Made by a program: the position numbers and the translations under genes. Below, one piece after another: positions 1-7,516 of a stretch of DNA of 64,000 bases. Every line of letters starts with the position of its first letter. Position 1 is the first letter of the stretch. The notes beneath the pieces are model-generated. The model saw nothing but the letters and a program-made list of their open reading frames with translations, was not told the DNA's origin and did not search any database. Origin of the DNA: Stutzerimonas balearica DSM 6083 (lineage in GTDB: Bacteria; Pseudomonadota; Gammaproteobacteria; Pseudomonadales; Pseudomonadaceae); assembly GCF_000818015.1 (NCBI RefSeq), contig NZ_CP007511.1, positions 1,474,001-1,538,000 of the forward strand. Reading direction: 5' to 3'.

Positions 1-42
1 TGTCCCGTAGCCTCATCGTTCAGATCATAAGGACATGACTTC

Positions 43-363
43 ATGAAAATGACGCTTCTGCGTTCCATGCTTTTGGCAACCGCGCTTTGCGGTGTCTCCG
101 CAATCAGTCACGCGGCTCCCAATCAGGCCGATGGCGCACCATCTGCTCCTAGCGCTGCCGCTGTGCAGGCAATGGTCAACCTGAACACGGCAGATGCCGA
201 GACCCTTGGCCGCGAACTTACTGGCATTGGCGCGACCAAGGCCCAGGCTATCGTCGCTTATCGCCAAGCCCATGGCCCGTTCCAGTCAGTGGACGAGCTG
301 CTTGAGGTCAAAGGCATCGGAGCGGCCACGCTGGAAAAAAACCGCAGCAAGCTCCATCTGTGA
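43..363 (+). CDS. ComEA-like helix-hairpin-helix protein
   Basis: A 106-residue exported protein. Residues 1-24 form a signal peptide with an AHA-like cleavage site (ISHA, then AP). A short Ala/Pro/Ser linker follows, and residues about 48-106 form a tandem helix-hairpin-helix domain: it opens with [11 protein letters not shown] and carries the two GIG hairpins [11 protein letters not shown] and [11 protein letters not shown]. This is the DNA-binding fold of ComEA, which binds incoming DNA in the periplasm during transformation. Many Pseudomonas copies are small stand-alone ComEA-like proteins whose role in competence is not established. A Shine-Dalgarno-like AAGGA precedes the ATG. In Pseudomonas this gene commonly lies after wbpM at the end of the O-antigen cluster, so such a cluster may lie just left of the window (inference). 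Confidence 0.88.
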   Translation: MKMTLLRSMLLATALCGVSAISHAAPNQADGAPSAPSAAAVQAMVNLNTADAETLGRELTGIGATKAQAIVAYRQAHGPFQSVDELLEVKGIGAATLEKNRSKLHL

Positions 364-368
364 AGGAA

Positions 369-390
369 AGGCGGACCCGTTGGTCCGCCT
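369..390 (+). terminator. Hairpin after the comEA-like gene
   Basis: A perfect 9-bp stem (AGGCGGACC / GGTCCGCCT) with a CGTT loop lies 6 bp past the stop codon. The following bases (GTCTCTC) are only weakly T-rich, so it is a probable but not textbook intrinsic terminator. Confidence 0.6.
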
Positions 391-680
391 GTCTCTCGAA
401 CCCTCGCTCTGTCGTCAGGTCCGAACTGAAGTCGTTTCGACATCAGGCGGGCCTGGTTATGCACATTTCGCCACACTCCGAACGATCCAGCGCAATGATT
501 CTGAGGAATGCTGATAGGCATAGCTAACTGCTTGTTTTTAAAGCAGTTGAAGTGTTGATCAAAAATGCGCCGTTCTGTTGTTGGGCCTTGGCAGTACTGA
601 CTTGCCGGCATCGATCCAGGCTATTTCCACAGAGTTGTCCACAGCTTCGGTGGATAACCGAATCCCACGGAGTTGCCGAC
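391..680. other. 290-bp intergenic region with hairpin and DnaA-box-like sites
   Basis: No convincing gene is seen. The region holds a hairpin at 526-548 (8-bp arms AACTGCTT / AAGCAGTT around a T-rich 7-nt loop) and, at 623-657, three close matches to the DnaA box. The end of the region contains the ribosome binding site of the DUF1232 gene (GGAG at 669-672). Confidence 0.6.
623..657. promoter_or_regulatory. Cluster of three DnaA-box-like 9-mers
   Basis: Against the DnaA box TTATCCACA the sites are ATTTCCACA at 623-631 (two mismatches), TTGTCCACA at 635-643 (one mismatch) and TTATCCACC on the minus strand at 649-657 (one mismatch). Three sites within 35 bp just ahead of a gene could titrate DnaA or regulate transcription. 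No AT-rich unwinding element or replication gene is nearby, so this is not an origin. Confidence 0.4.
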
Positions 681-1118
681 ATGAAAATGCCCCTGAAATT
701 GCTGCCGTACCTGCCAATAGCGCGCCGACTCCTGGCCGGTGGACGGCTGCCCGGCTTGCTTGTAGCTGTCGCTCGCAAGGGTGGCTCCCGCGGCGTGATG
801 AGCAGGCTCAGGGAACAGCTGGCCTTGCTCAGGCAACTCTGCTTGGCATGGTGGAAAGGTGAATACCGGGCGGTCAGCGCCCAGGCAATGGTGTCGATCG
901 TGGCAGCCTTGCTTTATTTCCTGTCGCCGCTGGATGCGTTGCCCGACTGGATACCCGGCTTAGGCTTCATTGACGACGTTGCGGTGCTGAGCTGGGTGTT
1001 CCGAAAGTGGTCCGCCGAGCTGGCGGCGTTTCGCATCTGGCGTGACTCGATGTCTGCCTCAGAGCGGGCCGCGCTCGATCAGTTGCCTGCATCTGCGCAG
1101 GCTTCGTCCAAAGGCTGA
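681..1118 (+). CDS. DUF1232 (YkvA-type) small membrane protein
   Basis: A 145-residue protein. A longer frame is open upstream from 552, but the ATG at 681 has a GGAG 8 bases ahead and begins a sensible protein. Residues 67-105 carry the DUF1232 signature: a hydrophobic segment (VSIVAALLYFLSP), then DALPDWIPGLGFIDD, then a second hydrophobic turn. DUF1232 proteins are small, widely conserved and probably membrane-associated; their biochemical role is unknown. The N-terminal 40 residues are basic. It appears to be monocistronic. DnaA-box-like sites lie directly upstream, which may be coincidental. Confidence 0.85.
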   Translation: MKMPLKLLPYLPIARRLLAGGRLPGLLVAVARKGGSRGVMSRLREQLALLRQLCLAWWKGEYRAVSAQAMVSIVAALLYFLSPLDALPDWIPGLGFIDDVAVLSWVFRKWSAELAAFRIWRDSMSASERAALDQLPASAQASSKG

Positions 1119-1235
1119 TGCGCTTGGCATTCGCAGGCTGAACCCCGTCCAGGCTTGGGGCGAATTCGTGACTCAGCGATGCGTATCCGGTTAACGCTGA
1201 TAAGATCACGCCACAGCTTTGGTAAGGATGCGACG

Positions 1236-1562
1236 ATGAATGTGCAGGTGATTACCCGCGATGGCGTACCGGAGTATGCGGTCATTCCTTGGGATGAATA
1301 CCAGGCCTTGCTGGTCGCGGCAGGGCGCGAACCCGCCGCGGAGCAGGCAGCTGCTCCGGCACGGATGGAGCGCCCTTCGCTCTCGCGACTGGCTGAGCTG
1401 CGCGAGACAGCTGACCTGGACACCGATAGCCTGGCTCGTTCGATTGGCATCAGTCCGGCCTATATGACATTGATCGAGCGTGGAGAGCGCTTGCCCGATG
1501 CGGCCATTCGGCGAGCGCTTGCGCGCGTGTTGGGGGTCGATGGCTGGGAGGAGGACGATTGA
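1236..1562 (+). CDS. XRE-type helix-turn-helix regulator with Phd-like N-terminus
   Basis: A 108-residue protein starting at the ATG at 1236, preceded by AAGGA. The first 30 residues (MNVQVITRDGVPEYAVIPWD and on) resemble the beta-strand start of antitoxin-type proteins that precede a DNA-binding domain. After an Ala-rich linker (residues 31-46), residues 50-103 form a Cro/C1-type HTH (SLARSIGISPAYMTLIERGE), the second helix pair ending in an acidic tail. It is probably a transcription regulator. The stop codon overlaps the TTG start of the next gene, so the two are translationally coupled. An antitoxin role is possible, but the partner does not resemble a known toxin. Confidence 0.75.
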   Translation: MNVQVITRDGVPEYAVIPWDEYQALLVAAGREPAAEQAAAPARMERPSLSRLAELRETADLDTDSLARSIGISPAYMTLIERGERLPDAAIRRALARVLGVDGWEEDD

Positions 1563-1933
1563 CCGGCAGATCCGTACGCATTAGTCGTACGCATTGGGAG
1601 GCCTTGCTGGCGGAGTTGGCCGATGCCCAGCGGCAGCGTCATCTGGTCACCTACCGTGCGTTGCTCGAGCGTCTGCAACTGCCGGCACCGGCCATGCAGA
1701 CGCTGGCCGCAGCGCTGGAGCACCTGGCGATGTTGGATGCGAATGCCGAACGACCGCTACGCAGTGCTCTGGTGATCAGCCAGGGGGCTAGCCGTTTGCC
1801 GCGCCCGGGTTTCTTCGAATGCGTTGCACGCCTGGGGCGGTTCACTGGTGCGGCCGACGGTACCGCCGCGGCCAGTTGGCATGCTGGAGAGGTCGCCAGG
1901 GTGTTTGAATACGATTATTCAAGGACAGCTTGA
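1559..1933 (+). CDS. Conserved-looking hypothetical protein with TTG start
   Basis: A 124-residue protein of unknown function. The start is a TTG at 1559 that overlaps the previous stop (TTGA); a strong AGGAGG-like ribosome site lies a few bases ahead, and there is no ATG before residue 46. The sequence is mostly helical, with basic N-terminal residues (RSVRISRTHWEALLAEL), a Leu/Ala-rich middle suggestive of a winged-helix-sized domain, and a C-terminal half rich in Gly/Ala/Arg. No catalytic motif is evident. Its own stop overlaps the ATG of the Sel1-repeat gene (TGATG), so it is the middle of a tightly coupled trio. Confidence 0.65.
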   Translation: MTGRSVRISRTHWEALLAELADAQRQRHLVTYRALLERLQLPAPAMQTLAAALEHLAMLDANAERPLRSALVISQGASRLPRPGFFECVARLGRFTGAADGTAAASWHAGEVARVFEYDYSRTA

Positions 1934-2400
1934 TGCTCAGGAAAATACAGGCCCGGACCGGTTATCTCGTGGCGCGCCGTCTGATGGCGTGGCGAGCAGC
2001 GGTCGAGCACGCAAAACTGTGGCGCTGGATGGAAGGTCAGTTTGCGCGCATGGCAGCCTTGGGCGACCGCGATGCGCAAAGCTTCTACGGGCATATGCTC
2101 TACTTCCGCGGCCGGGGTTTTGGTGCCAAGCAGGAAGGGGTGCGCTTGCTGCGCCAGGCGGCCCAGGCAGGCGATGCCAAGGCGGCCTACCAGATGGGGG
2201 TGATCAGCCTGGGCGAGTACGCCAGTCACGGCCCCGATGGGGTGGAGGCCGCTCGCTGGTGGAGCCAGGCGGTGGAGGGTGGGCATCCGCTTGCGGCGAT
2301 TCGCCTGGAGCAGCTATATCGCGCCGGAGGGCACGGGCTACCAGCCGATCCTACCTTGGCTGATCGCTACAAGCTCGCTGCACAAAAAATGGGTGCCTGA
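1933..2400 (+). CDS. Sel1-repeat (TPR-like) protein
   Basis: A 155-residue protein. The ATG at 1933 is used rather than the TTG immediately before it. Sel1-like repeats are visible: an initial RMAALGDRDAQSFYGHMLYF segment, then GAKQEGVRLLRQAAQAGDAK, AAYQMGVISLGEYASHGPD, and AARWWSQAVEGGHPLAAIRL. These pack as a helical solenoid used for protein-protein contacts. There is no signal peptide, so it is probably cytosolic. It is the third gene of the coupled trio with the HTH protein. Its 3' end overlaps the convergent EAL-CBS-GGDEF gene by 34 bp. Confidence 0.8.
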   Translation: MLRKIQARTGYLVARRLMAWRAAVEHAKLWRWMEGQFARMAALGDRDAQSFYGHMLYFRGRGFGAKQEGVRLLRQAAQAGDAKAAYQMGVISLGEYASHGPDGVEAARWWSQAVEGGHPLAAIRLEQLYRAGGHGLPADPTLADRYKLAAQKMGA

Positions 2401-4145
2401 GCCTCGCTCGGAACGTCGATAACATGCAGGCTGAAGCCAGCTTGCTGCTTCGCGAGTCGTTTGGCTTCCGATGCGAGGCCGGCCAGTGCGCTAGCCTCCG
2501 TTTGCTCGGCGTGCTCACCCCGCAACCGTACCGCCCCGACAGACAGCGATAGCAGCGCGAAGCATTCGGCCTGGCCGTTGCGATTTTCGGCAACGAAACA
2601 GCCTTCGGCCAAGTGTTCGCTGCGATAGAAGCGTCGGCAGCGTGCTTCGAAGCGGTTGAACAGCTGGCGGACGCGCGTCTCCCAGTCGGTAAAGCCCAAC
2701 ACCAGCATGAAATCGTCCCCGCCGATATGACCGAGGAAATCTCGCCTCGGATCCAGACCGTCACTCAGGCATTCAGCCAGACACAGCAGCAACTCGTCGC
2801 CCTTTGCATAGCCATAAAGGTCGTTGAATGGCTTGAAATTATCGATATCCACATAGCAGATGACCGCATCCTGCCGTTGTTGCAGCAGGCGCGACAGGGC
2901 TTGGCGGATAGGGACATTGCCAGGCAGCAGGGTCAGCGGATTGGCGTGGCGGGCCTGTTGGATCTTCATCTCGGTGATCAGTTTGAGAACATCGATGACA
3001 CGTCCGAGACCTAGATAGCCGCCGTCGACGGTGATCACGAAGTCCTCGTCGACGCGTTGACGGGCGCGGCTCGTGAGAAGGCGGCTGACCTGATGCAGCG
3101 AACGGTTGACGTCCACGATGAGCAGGTCGTTGCTCATCAGCCGGCTGACTGGCTTGCGAGCCAGCAGATCGGTTGCGAACGGTTTGAGCAGGGCTTCCGA
3201 AATGAGGCTGCGATGGACGATGCCCACCGGACGTCCGGTGCCATCCAAGACCGCAATGCTGTTGAGGCTGGCCTGCTGGCGGAAGATGTCGAGCAGTTCG
3301 GCGATGGGGCGTTCTGCGCCGATGGCAGGCTGGCGAATCAGCAGAGCGGCCAGTGTGGCACCATCGTCTTCGAGGGCGTCGGGGTGAGCGGATGGCAAGT
3401 GGGCCGGTTCGCGCAGTGGCTGCTCCTGAGGGCGGCCGAGCAGGTAGCCCTGCACGAGATCGATACCCATGTCGGCGAGCACCCGCAGCTCGTCTTCCAG
3501 CTCGATGCCTTCGGCGATCACTTTGCTTCGGGAGGCTTCGGCGATTTTCAGGATCGAGTCGACGAATTCTCGCTTGACCCGGTCCTGGTGAATGCCGTCG
3601 ATGAAGTAGCGGTCGATCTTCACGTAGTCAGGGCGCAATTCCGACCACATCCGCAGGCTCGAGTAACCTGCACCCAGATCGTCCAGAGCGATCGAGAAGC
3701 CCATTGTGCGGTAATGACGCAGGGCCGCGTCGAGCAGCTCGAAGTCTTCGGTGGGCGATTGCTCGGTCAGCTCGATCACCACGCGCTCCGGCTCTATGCC
3801 GTACTGGCCAAGCAGCTCCAGTGTCCTGCCAGGCTTGTGGTTCGGGTCTAACAGCGTTTCCGGCGAGGCGTTGAGAAACAGCTTTCCGTGCAGGTCGTGC
3901 GCGGTGAAACGACGGCAGGCACTCTGCCGGCAGGTCATTTCCAGATCATGCAGGCGCCCGGCGTGACGCGCGGTAGCGAGAAGATTGATGGGCGAGTGCA
4001 GAGGGCTGTCGGAGGGGCCGCGGCTCAATGCTTCGTAGCCCAGAATGCGTTGGCTGGAAAGCGAGACGATCGGCTGGAACAGCGTCGTGATGGTGCCTTG
4101 TGTGAGGATGCGTTCCAGCGTGCCCAACTGCTCGGTGACGGTCAT
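2367..4145 (-). CDS. EAL-CBS-GGDEF cyclic-di-GMP protein
   Basis: A 592-residue cytosolic protein. An EAL phosphodiesterase domain lies at residues about 5-240, with EAL at 38-40, LFLNASPE, ELTEQ, DDLGAGYSS, KIDRYFID and AEGIE all present, so it is likely catalytically competent. A CBS pair (about 270-395) follows and may sense an adenosyl ligand. A GGDEF domain with the variant GGDDF lies at 475-479. The EAL-first order with central CBS is a recognised bifunctional c-di-GMP architecture; net activity cannot be told from sequence. An in-frame GTG at 4175 lies inside the prc terminator stem, so the ATG at 4145 is preferred. The 3' end overlaps the Sel1 gene on the opposite strand. Confidence 0.88.
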   Translation of the reverse strand: MTVTEQLGTLERILTQGTITTLFQPIVSLSSQRILGYEALSRGPSDSPLHSPINLLATARHAGRLHDLEMTCRQSACRRFTAHDLHGKLFLNASPETLLDPNHKPGRTLELLGQYGIEPERVVIELTEQSPTEDFELLDAALRHYRTMGFSIALDDLGAGYSSLRMWSELRPDYVKIDRYFIDGIHQDRVKREFVDSILKIAEASRSKVIAEGIELEDELRVLADMGIDLVQGYLLGRPQEQPLREPAHLPSAHPDALEDDGATLAALLIRQPAIGAERPIAELLDIFRQQASLNSIAVLDGTGRPVGIVHRSLISEALLKPFATDLLARKPVSRLMSNDLLIVDVNRSLHQVSRLLTSRARQRVDEDFVITVDGGYLGLGRVIDVLKLITEMKIQQARHANPLTLLPGNVPIRQALSRLLQQRQDAVICYVDIDNFKPFNDLYGYAKGDELLLCLAECLSDGLDPRRDFLGHIGGDDFMLVLGFTDWETRVRQLFNRFEARCRRFYRSEHLAEGCFVAENRNGQAECFALLSLSVGAVRLRGEHAEQTEASALAGLASEAKRLAKQQAGFSLHVIDVPSEAQAPIFCAASL

Positions 4146-4160
4146 GGAAATCTCGAAGAC

Positions 4161-4187
4161 AAAGAAAAGGGCCACCGTGGTGGCCCT
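4161..4187 (-). terminator. Rho-independent terminator of prc
   Basis: On the minus strand the sequence reads AGGGCCAC, loop CGTG, GTGGCCCT, then TTTTCTTT. It lies about 70 bp past the prc stop codon and before the ATG of the EAL-CBS-GGDEF gene, separating the two transcripts. Confidence 0.85.
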
Positions 4188-4255
4188 CGTATTTCAAGCT
4201 TCGACTATTGCAGTTTCATGACGGTGCTGGCGTTGTGCCTTTATGTCGCGCACCT

Positions 4256-6343
4256 TCAATGCTTGGCCATCGCCGAGGCGAGGCCGAGATAGTCGATGAG
4301 GATACGGCCGCTTTCTGCCAGATACGCGTCCTTTTCTGGCTCGACACGTTCCGTGTCGGCGTGCGCAGCCGCTTCTTCCTCATCGGTTTCCAGCTTGGCT
4401 AGCGGCGCCTCGCCCTTCGCCTGACGCAGGGCATTCTCCAGTGCAAGCTGGCGGCGTTCGACTTCGGCCTGCTGGGCACGCCGCTTCTGCTCGTTGAGGC
4501 TGACACTCGTCTCGTTCATCAGCTCCTGGGTCAGCGCCAGGCGGTCGCGGGTGAAGACGAAATCAGGGTCGGCCTGTGTACGGGCGTCATGCCGCGCCTT
4601 GAGTTCGGTAAGGAAGGGTTTGAACGGGTTCATTTCAGGATTGATCGCGGCGCGAATGCTATCCCATGGCAGCGCTTCGGGTAGCGAGCTTTCGCCGATC
4701 TCCTTGGTGTCGACATCGGCCGGATAGCTGATGTCCGGAATCACGCCCTGATGCTGGGTGCTCTGCCCGGATACCCGGTAGAACTTGGCCAGCGTGAGCT
4801 TGAGCTCGCCGTGGTTGAGCGGTTGAATCGTCTGCACGGTGCCCTTGCCAAAAGTCTGGCCACCCAGGATCAATGCGCGGTGGTAATCCTGCATGGCGCC
4901 AGCGAAAATCTCCGACGCTGAAGCGGACAGGCGATTGACCAGTACCGCCATCGGCCCTTTGTAATAGGCGCCCTCAATGTCATCGGCGAGTACGTCCACG
5001 CGGCCGTCGGCGTTGCGTACCAGTACCGTCGGTCCCTTGTCGATAAACAGTCCGGTCAGCTCGGTGGCTTCCTGCAGCGAGCCGCCACCGTTGTTGCGCA
5101 GGTCGATGATGACGCCGTCGACCTTTTCCTTTTCCAGCTCGCTGAGCAGCTTCTTCACGTCGCGGGTGGTGCTTTTGTAGTTCTGGTCGCCAGCGCGCAA
5201 GGCCTTGAAGTCCAGATAGAACGCCGGAACCTCGATCACACCGAGTTTGAAAGCCTGCCCTTCGTGCTCGAGATTGAGCACCGATTTCTTTGCGGCCTGT
5301 TCCTCGAGCTTAACCGCTTCACGGGTGATGGCTACGATCTTGCTCGTCTGGTCGCTGGGCGCGTTGCTCGCCGGGATCACCTCCAGGCGCACCACCGAGC
5401 CCTTGGGTCCGCGGATCAGCTTGACCACTTCGTCCAGCCGCCAGCCGATGACGTCGACCATTTCCTCGTCACCTTGGGCGACGCCAACGATCTTGTCCGC
5501 CGGTGCCAGCTGCTTGCTCTTCTCGGCAGGGCCGGCCGGGACCAGGCGCACCACCTTCACATATTCGCTGTCGCTCTGCAGTACCGCGCCGATGCCTTCC
5601 AGCGACAGGCTCATGTTGATGTCGAAATTCTCCGCATTGTCCGGCGACAGGTATTGCGTATGCGGGTCGTACGATTGCGCGAAGGCATTGATATAGGTCT
5701 GGAAGACGTCCTCGCTACGCGTCTGCGAGAGGCGCGCGAGCTGATTGCGGTAGCGCTTGGTCAGCAGCTCCTGGATGTCCTTAGGCTCCTTGCCGGCGAT
5801 CTTCAGACGTAGAACCTCATCCTTGACGCGCTTGCGCCAGAGGTCGTCGAGTTCTTTCGTGTCCTTCGCCCATGCCGCTTTTTCTCGATCCACCAGCAGG
5901 CTTTCGTCCTGAGTGAAATCGAAGCTGTCGACCCCCTTGTCCAGCAGGCTCAGCGCATAGTCCAGACGGCTCTGCAGGCGCTCGAGATGGCGCTTGTAGA
6001 TGGTAAAGCCCGGCTCGAGATTACCGCTCTTGAGCAGATCGTCGAAGCGATCGCGCCATTGGCGGAACTCGTTCAGATCGGAGGCCAGGAAATAGCTGCG
6101 TGACGGATCGAGCATCTCGATGTAGCTGTCGAAAATCTTCTCGGAACGTGCGTCGTTCAGCGGAGGCTTGTTGTAGTGGTGACGCTTGAGCAGCTCGACG
6201 ATGTTCAGACTGGCGATGACCTGATCACGATCGGGTTGCAGGTAGTCCCACTGCTGGCTGGCGTCGCTCGGCTTGGCCAGCGCCGCGGCGGCCTGGAGGC
6301 TGAACAGCAGGGCGGAAAGGGTGCAGAGCAACGTGCGTTTCAT
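4256..6343 (-). CDS. prc: Tail-specific (carboxy-terminal processing) protease Prc/Tsp
   Basis: A 695-residue periplasmic serine protease of the S41 family, close to the usual Prc length. The ATG at 6343 begins a signal peptide (MKRTLLCTLSALLFSLQAAA) cleaved near ALAKP; the frame is open further upstream, but without a signal sequence. An N-terminal helical domain precedes a PDZ domain (EGIGAVLQSDSEYVKVVRLV region) that binds C-terminal tails. The protease domain carries the Ser in NRLSASASEIFAGA and the Lys in TFGKGTVQ of the Ser-Lys dyad. The C-terminal helical extension is DUF3340-like. Prc degrades periplasmic substrates with nonpolar tails; in Pseudomonas it affects envelope stress and peptidoglycan hydrolases. 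It is divergent from the quinone oxidoreductase gene. Confidence 0.95.
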   Translation of the reverse strand: MKRTLLCTLSALLFSLQAAAALAKPSDASQQWDYLQPDRDQVIASLNIVELLKRHHYNKPPLNDARSEKIFDSYIEMLDPSRSYFLASDLNEFRQWRDRFDDLLKSGNLEPGFTIYKRHLERLQSRLDYALSLLDKGVDSFDFTQDESLLVDREKAAWAKDTKELDDLWRKRVKDEVLRLKIAGKEPKDIQELLTKRYRNQLARLSQTRSEDVFQTYINAFAQSYDPHTQYLSPDNAENFDINMSLSLEGIGAVLQSDSEYVKVVRLVPAGPAEKSKQLAPADKIVGVAQGDEEMVDVIGWRLDEVVKLIRGPKGSVVRLEVIPASNAPSDQTSKIVAITREAVKLEEQAAKKSVLNLEHEGQAFKLGVIEVPAFYLDFKALRAGDQNYKSTTRDVKKLLSELEKEKVDGVIIDLRNNGGGSLQEATELTGLFIDKGPTVLVRNADGRVDVLADDIEGAYYKGPMAVLVNRLSASASEIFAGAMQDYHRALILGGQTFGKGTVQTIQPLNHGELKLTLAKFYRVSGQSTQHQGVIPDISYPADVDTKEIGESSLPEALPWDSIRAAINPEMNPFKPFLTELKARHDARTQADPDFVFTRDRLALTQELMNETSVSLNEQKRRAQQAEVERRQLALENALRQAKGEAPLAKLETDEEEAAAHADTERVEPEKDAYLAESGRILIDYLGLASAMAKH

Positions 6344-6515
6344 GGTATGGGGGCGACGTGAGGCTGAGGAATAACGCATATTAGGCCATCTGAGAGTAAG
6401 GCGCCGTGACGCATCCGTCCGGCGGTAGAAGACCCGGGCCCGATGGTTACAGGTGGTGCAATCAGCCAGCAGTAGCGTTGGGGCGGGACGTGGCAAGACT
6501 CACTATGGAGGCAGC

Positions 6516-7478
6516 ATGAAGGCATTGCAAGGTATCGAGGGTGAACTGGAGTGGGTGCAGCGGCCGGCCCCGGCATGTGCCGAGGGGCAGGTACGTATCC
6601 GGGTGGCGGCCTCCGGCCTCAATCGGGCGGATCTGCTGCAGCGCGCCGGGCACTACCCGCCGCCGGCCGGTGTTACCGATATCCTTGGCCTGGAATGTGC
6701 CGGTGTCATCAGTGAGGTTGGTGCAGGAAGTCATTGGAAGATCGGCGATCGCGTATGCACGTTGCTGGCCGGTGGTGGCATGGCCGAGGAGGTGGTCGTC
6801 GATGCGCGACACGTGCTGCCTGTACCGCAAGGGCTGTCGCTGCACGAGGCAGCCGTGATTCCGGAGGTCTATGCGACCGCCTGGCTTAACCTGTTCCGCC
6901 TTGGCGCGCTGCAACCGGGCGAAAAGGTGCTGCTGCACGCCGGAGCCAGTGGCGTTGGTTCAGCGGCAATCCAACTGTGCAAGGCGCTTGGCAATCCCTG
7001 CTGGGTCAGCGTCGGGTCGGCCGAGCGGCTGGCCTACTGCGAGTCGCTGGGTGCCGAGGGTGGCGTGCTGCGTGGCGAGGACCTGGAGGCGCTGCGCGAC
7101 TTTGCTCCCTTCGACATGATTCTCGACCCGGTCGGGGCCAAGTACGCGCAAATGAACCTGCAACTGCTTGGGATGGATGGTCGCTGGGTGATCATCGGGC
7201 TGATGGGCGGGCGCAAAGCCGAGCTGGACCTGGCTGGCTTGCTCGCCAAGCGTATCCAGCTGATCGGCTCCACGCTGCGCAGTCGTGATGCCGACTACAA
7301 GGCCGGCCTGCTCGCGGAAATGCACGAGCGCGTCTGGCCACTGTTCGCCAGTGGGCAGCTCTCTTCGCGCCTGGAGCGCTCGTTTCCGATCAGCGATGCG
7401 CAGGGCGCTTTCGAAGCGCTGGCGAGCAACACCGTCTCGGGCAAGGTCGTGCTGGTGATCGACGAATCGCTGGAATGA
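6516..7478 (+). CDS. NAD(P)H quinone oxidoreductase, PIG3/zeta-crystallin type
   Basis: A 320-residue zinc-less medium-chain dehydrogenase/reductase. The ATG at 6516 follows a GGAGG ribosome site. The N-terminal GroES-like domain contains SGLNRADLLQRAG(H)YPPP, the hallmark of the TP53I3/PIG3 branch. The Rossmann domain carries AGASGVGSAAIQLCKALG for NADPH binding, followed by IIGLMGGRKAELDLA. The family reduces quinones by one electron using NADPH and lacks the zinc ligands of alcohol dehydrogenases. It is transcribed divergently from prc over about 170 bp, with no obvious operon partner. Confidence 0.9.
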   Translation: MKALQGIEGELEWVQRPAPACAEGQVRIRVAASGLNRADLLQRAGHYPPPAGVTDILGLECAGVISEVGAGSHWKIGDRVCTLLAGGGMAEEVVVDARHVLPVPQGLSLHEAAVIPEVYATAWLNLFRLGALQPGEKVLLHAGASGVGSAAIQLCKALGNPCWVSVGSAERLAYCESLGAEGGVLRGEDLEALRDFAPFDMILDPVGAKYAQMNLQLLGMDGRWVIIGLMGGRKAELDLAGLLAKRIQLIGSTLRSRDADYKAGLLAEMHERVWPLFASGQLSSRLERSFPISDAQGAFEALASNTVSGKVVLVIDESLE

Positions 7479-7484
7479 TCACAA

Positions 7485-7509
7485 GGCGCCGGCCTTCTCT
7501 GCCGGCGCC
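7485..7509. terminator. Bidirectional hairpin between convergent genes
   Basis: A perfect 9-bp GC stem (GGCGCCGGC / GCCGGCGCC) with a 7-nt loop sits between the ends of the quinone oxidoreductase and the M18 aminopeptidase genes. Neither side has a strong T-tract, so termination efficiency is uncertain. Confidence 0.6.
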
Positions 7510-7516
7510 CATTTCG

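Noticed and set aside
623..657. A chromosomal origin of replication
   Set aside because: DnaA-box-like sites are present, but there is no AT-rich unwinding region and no dnaA, dnaN, gidA or parAB nearby.
4146..4175. GTG start at 4175 for the EAL-CBS-GGDEF gene
   Set aside because: It lies inside the stem of the prc terminator; the ATG at 4145 is a cleaner start.
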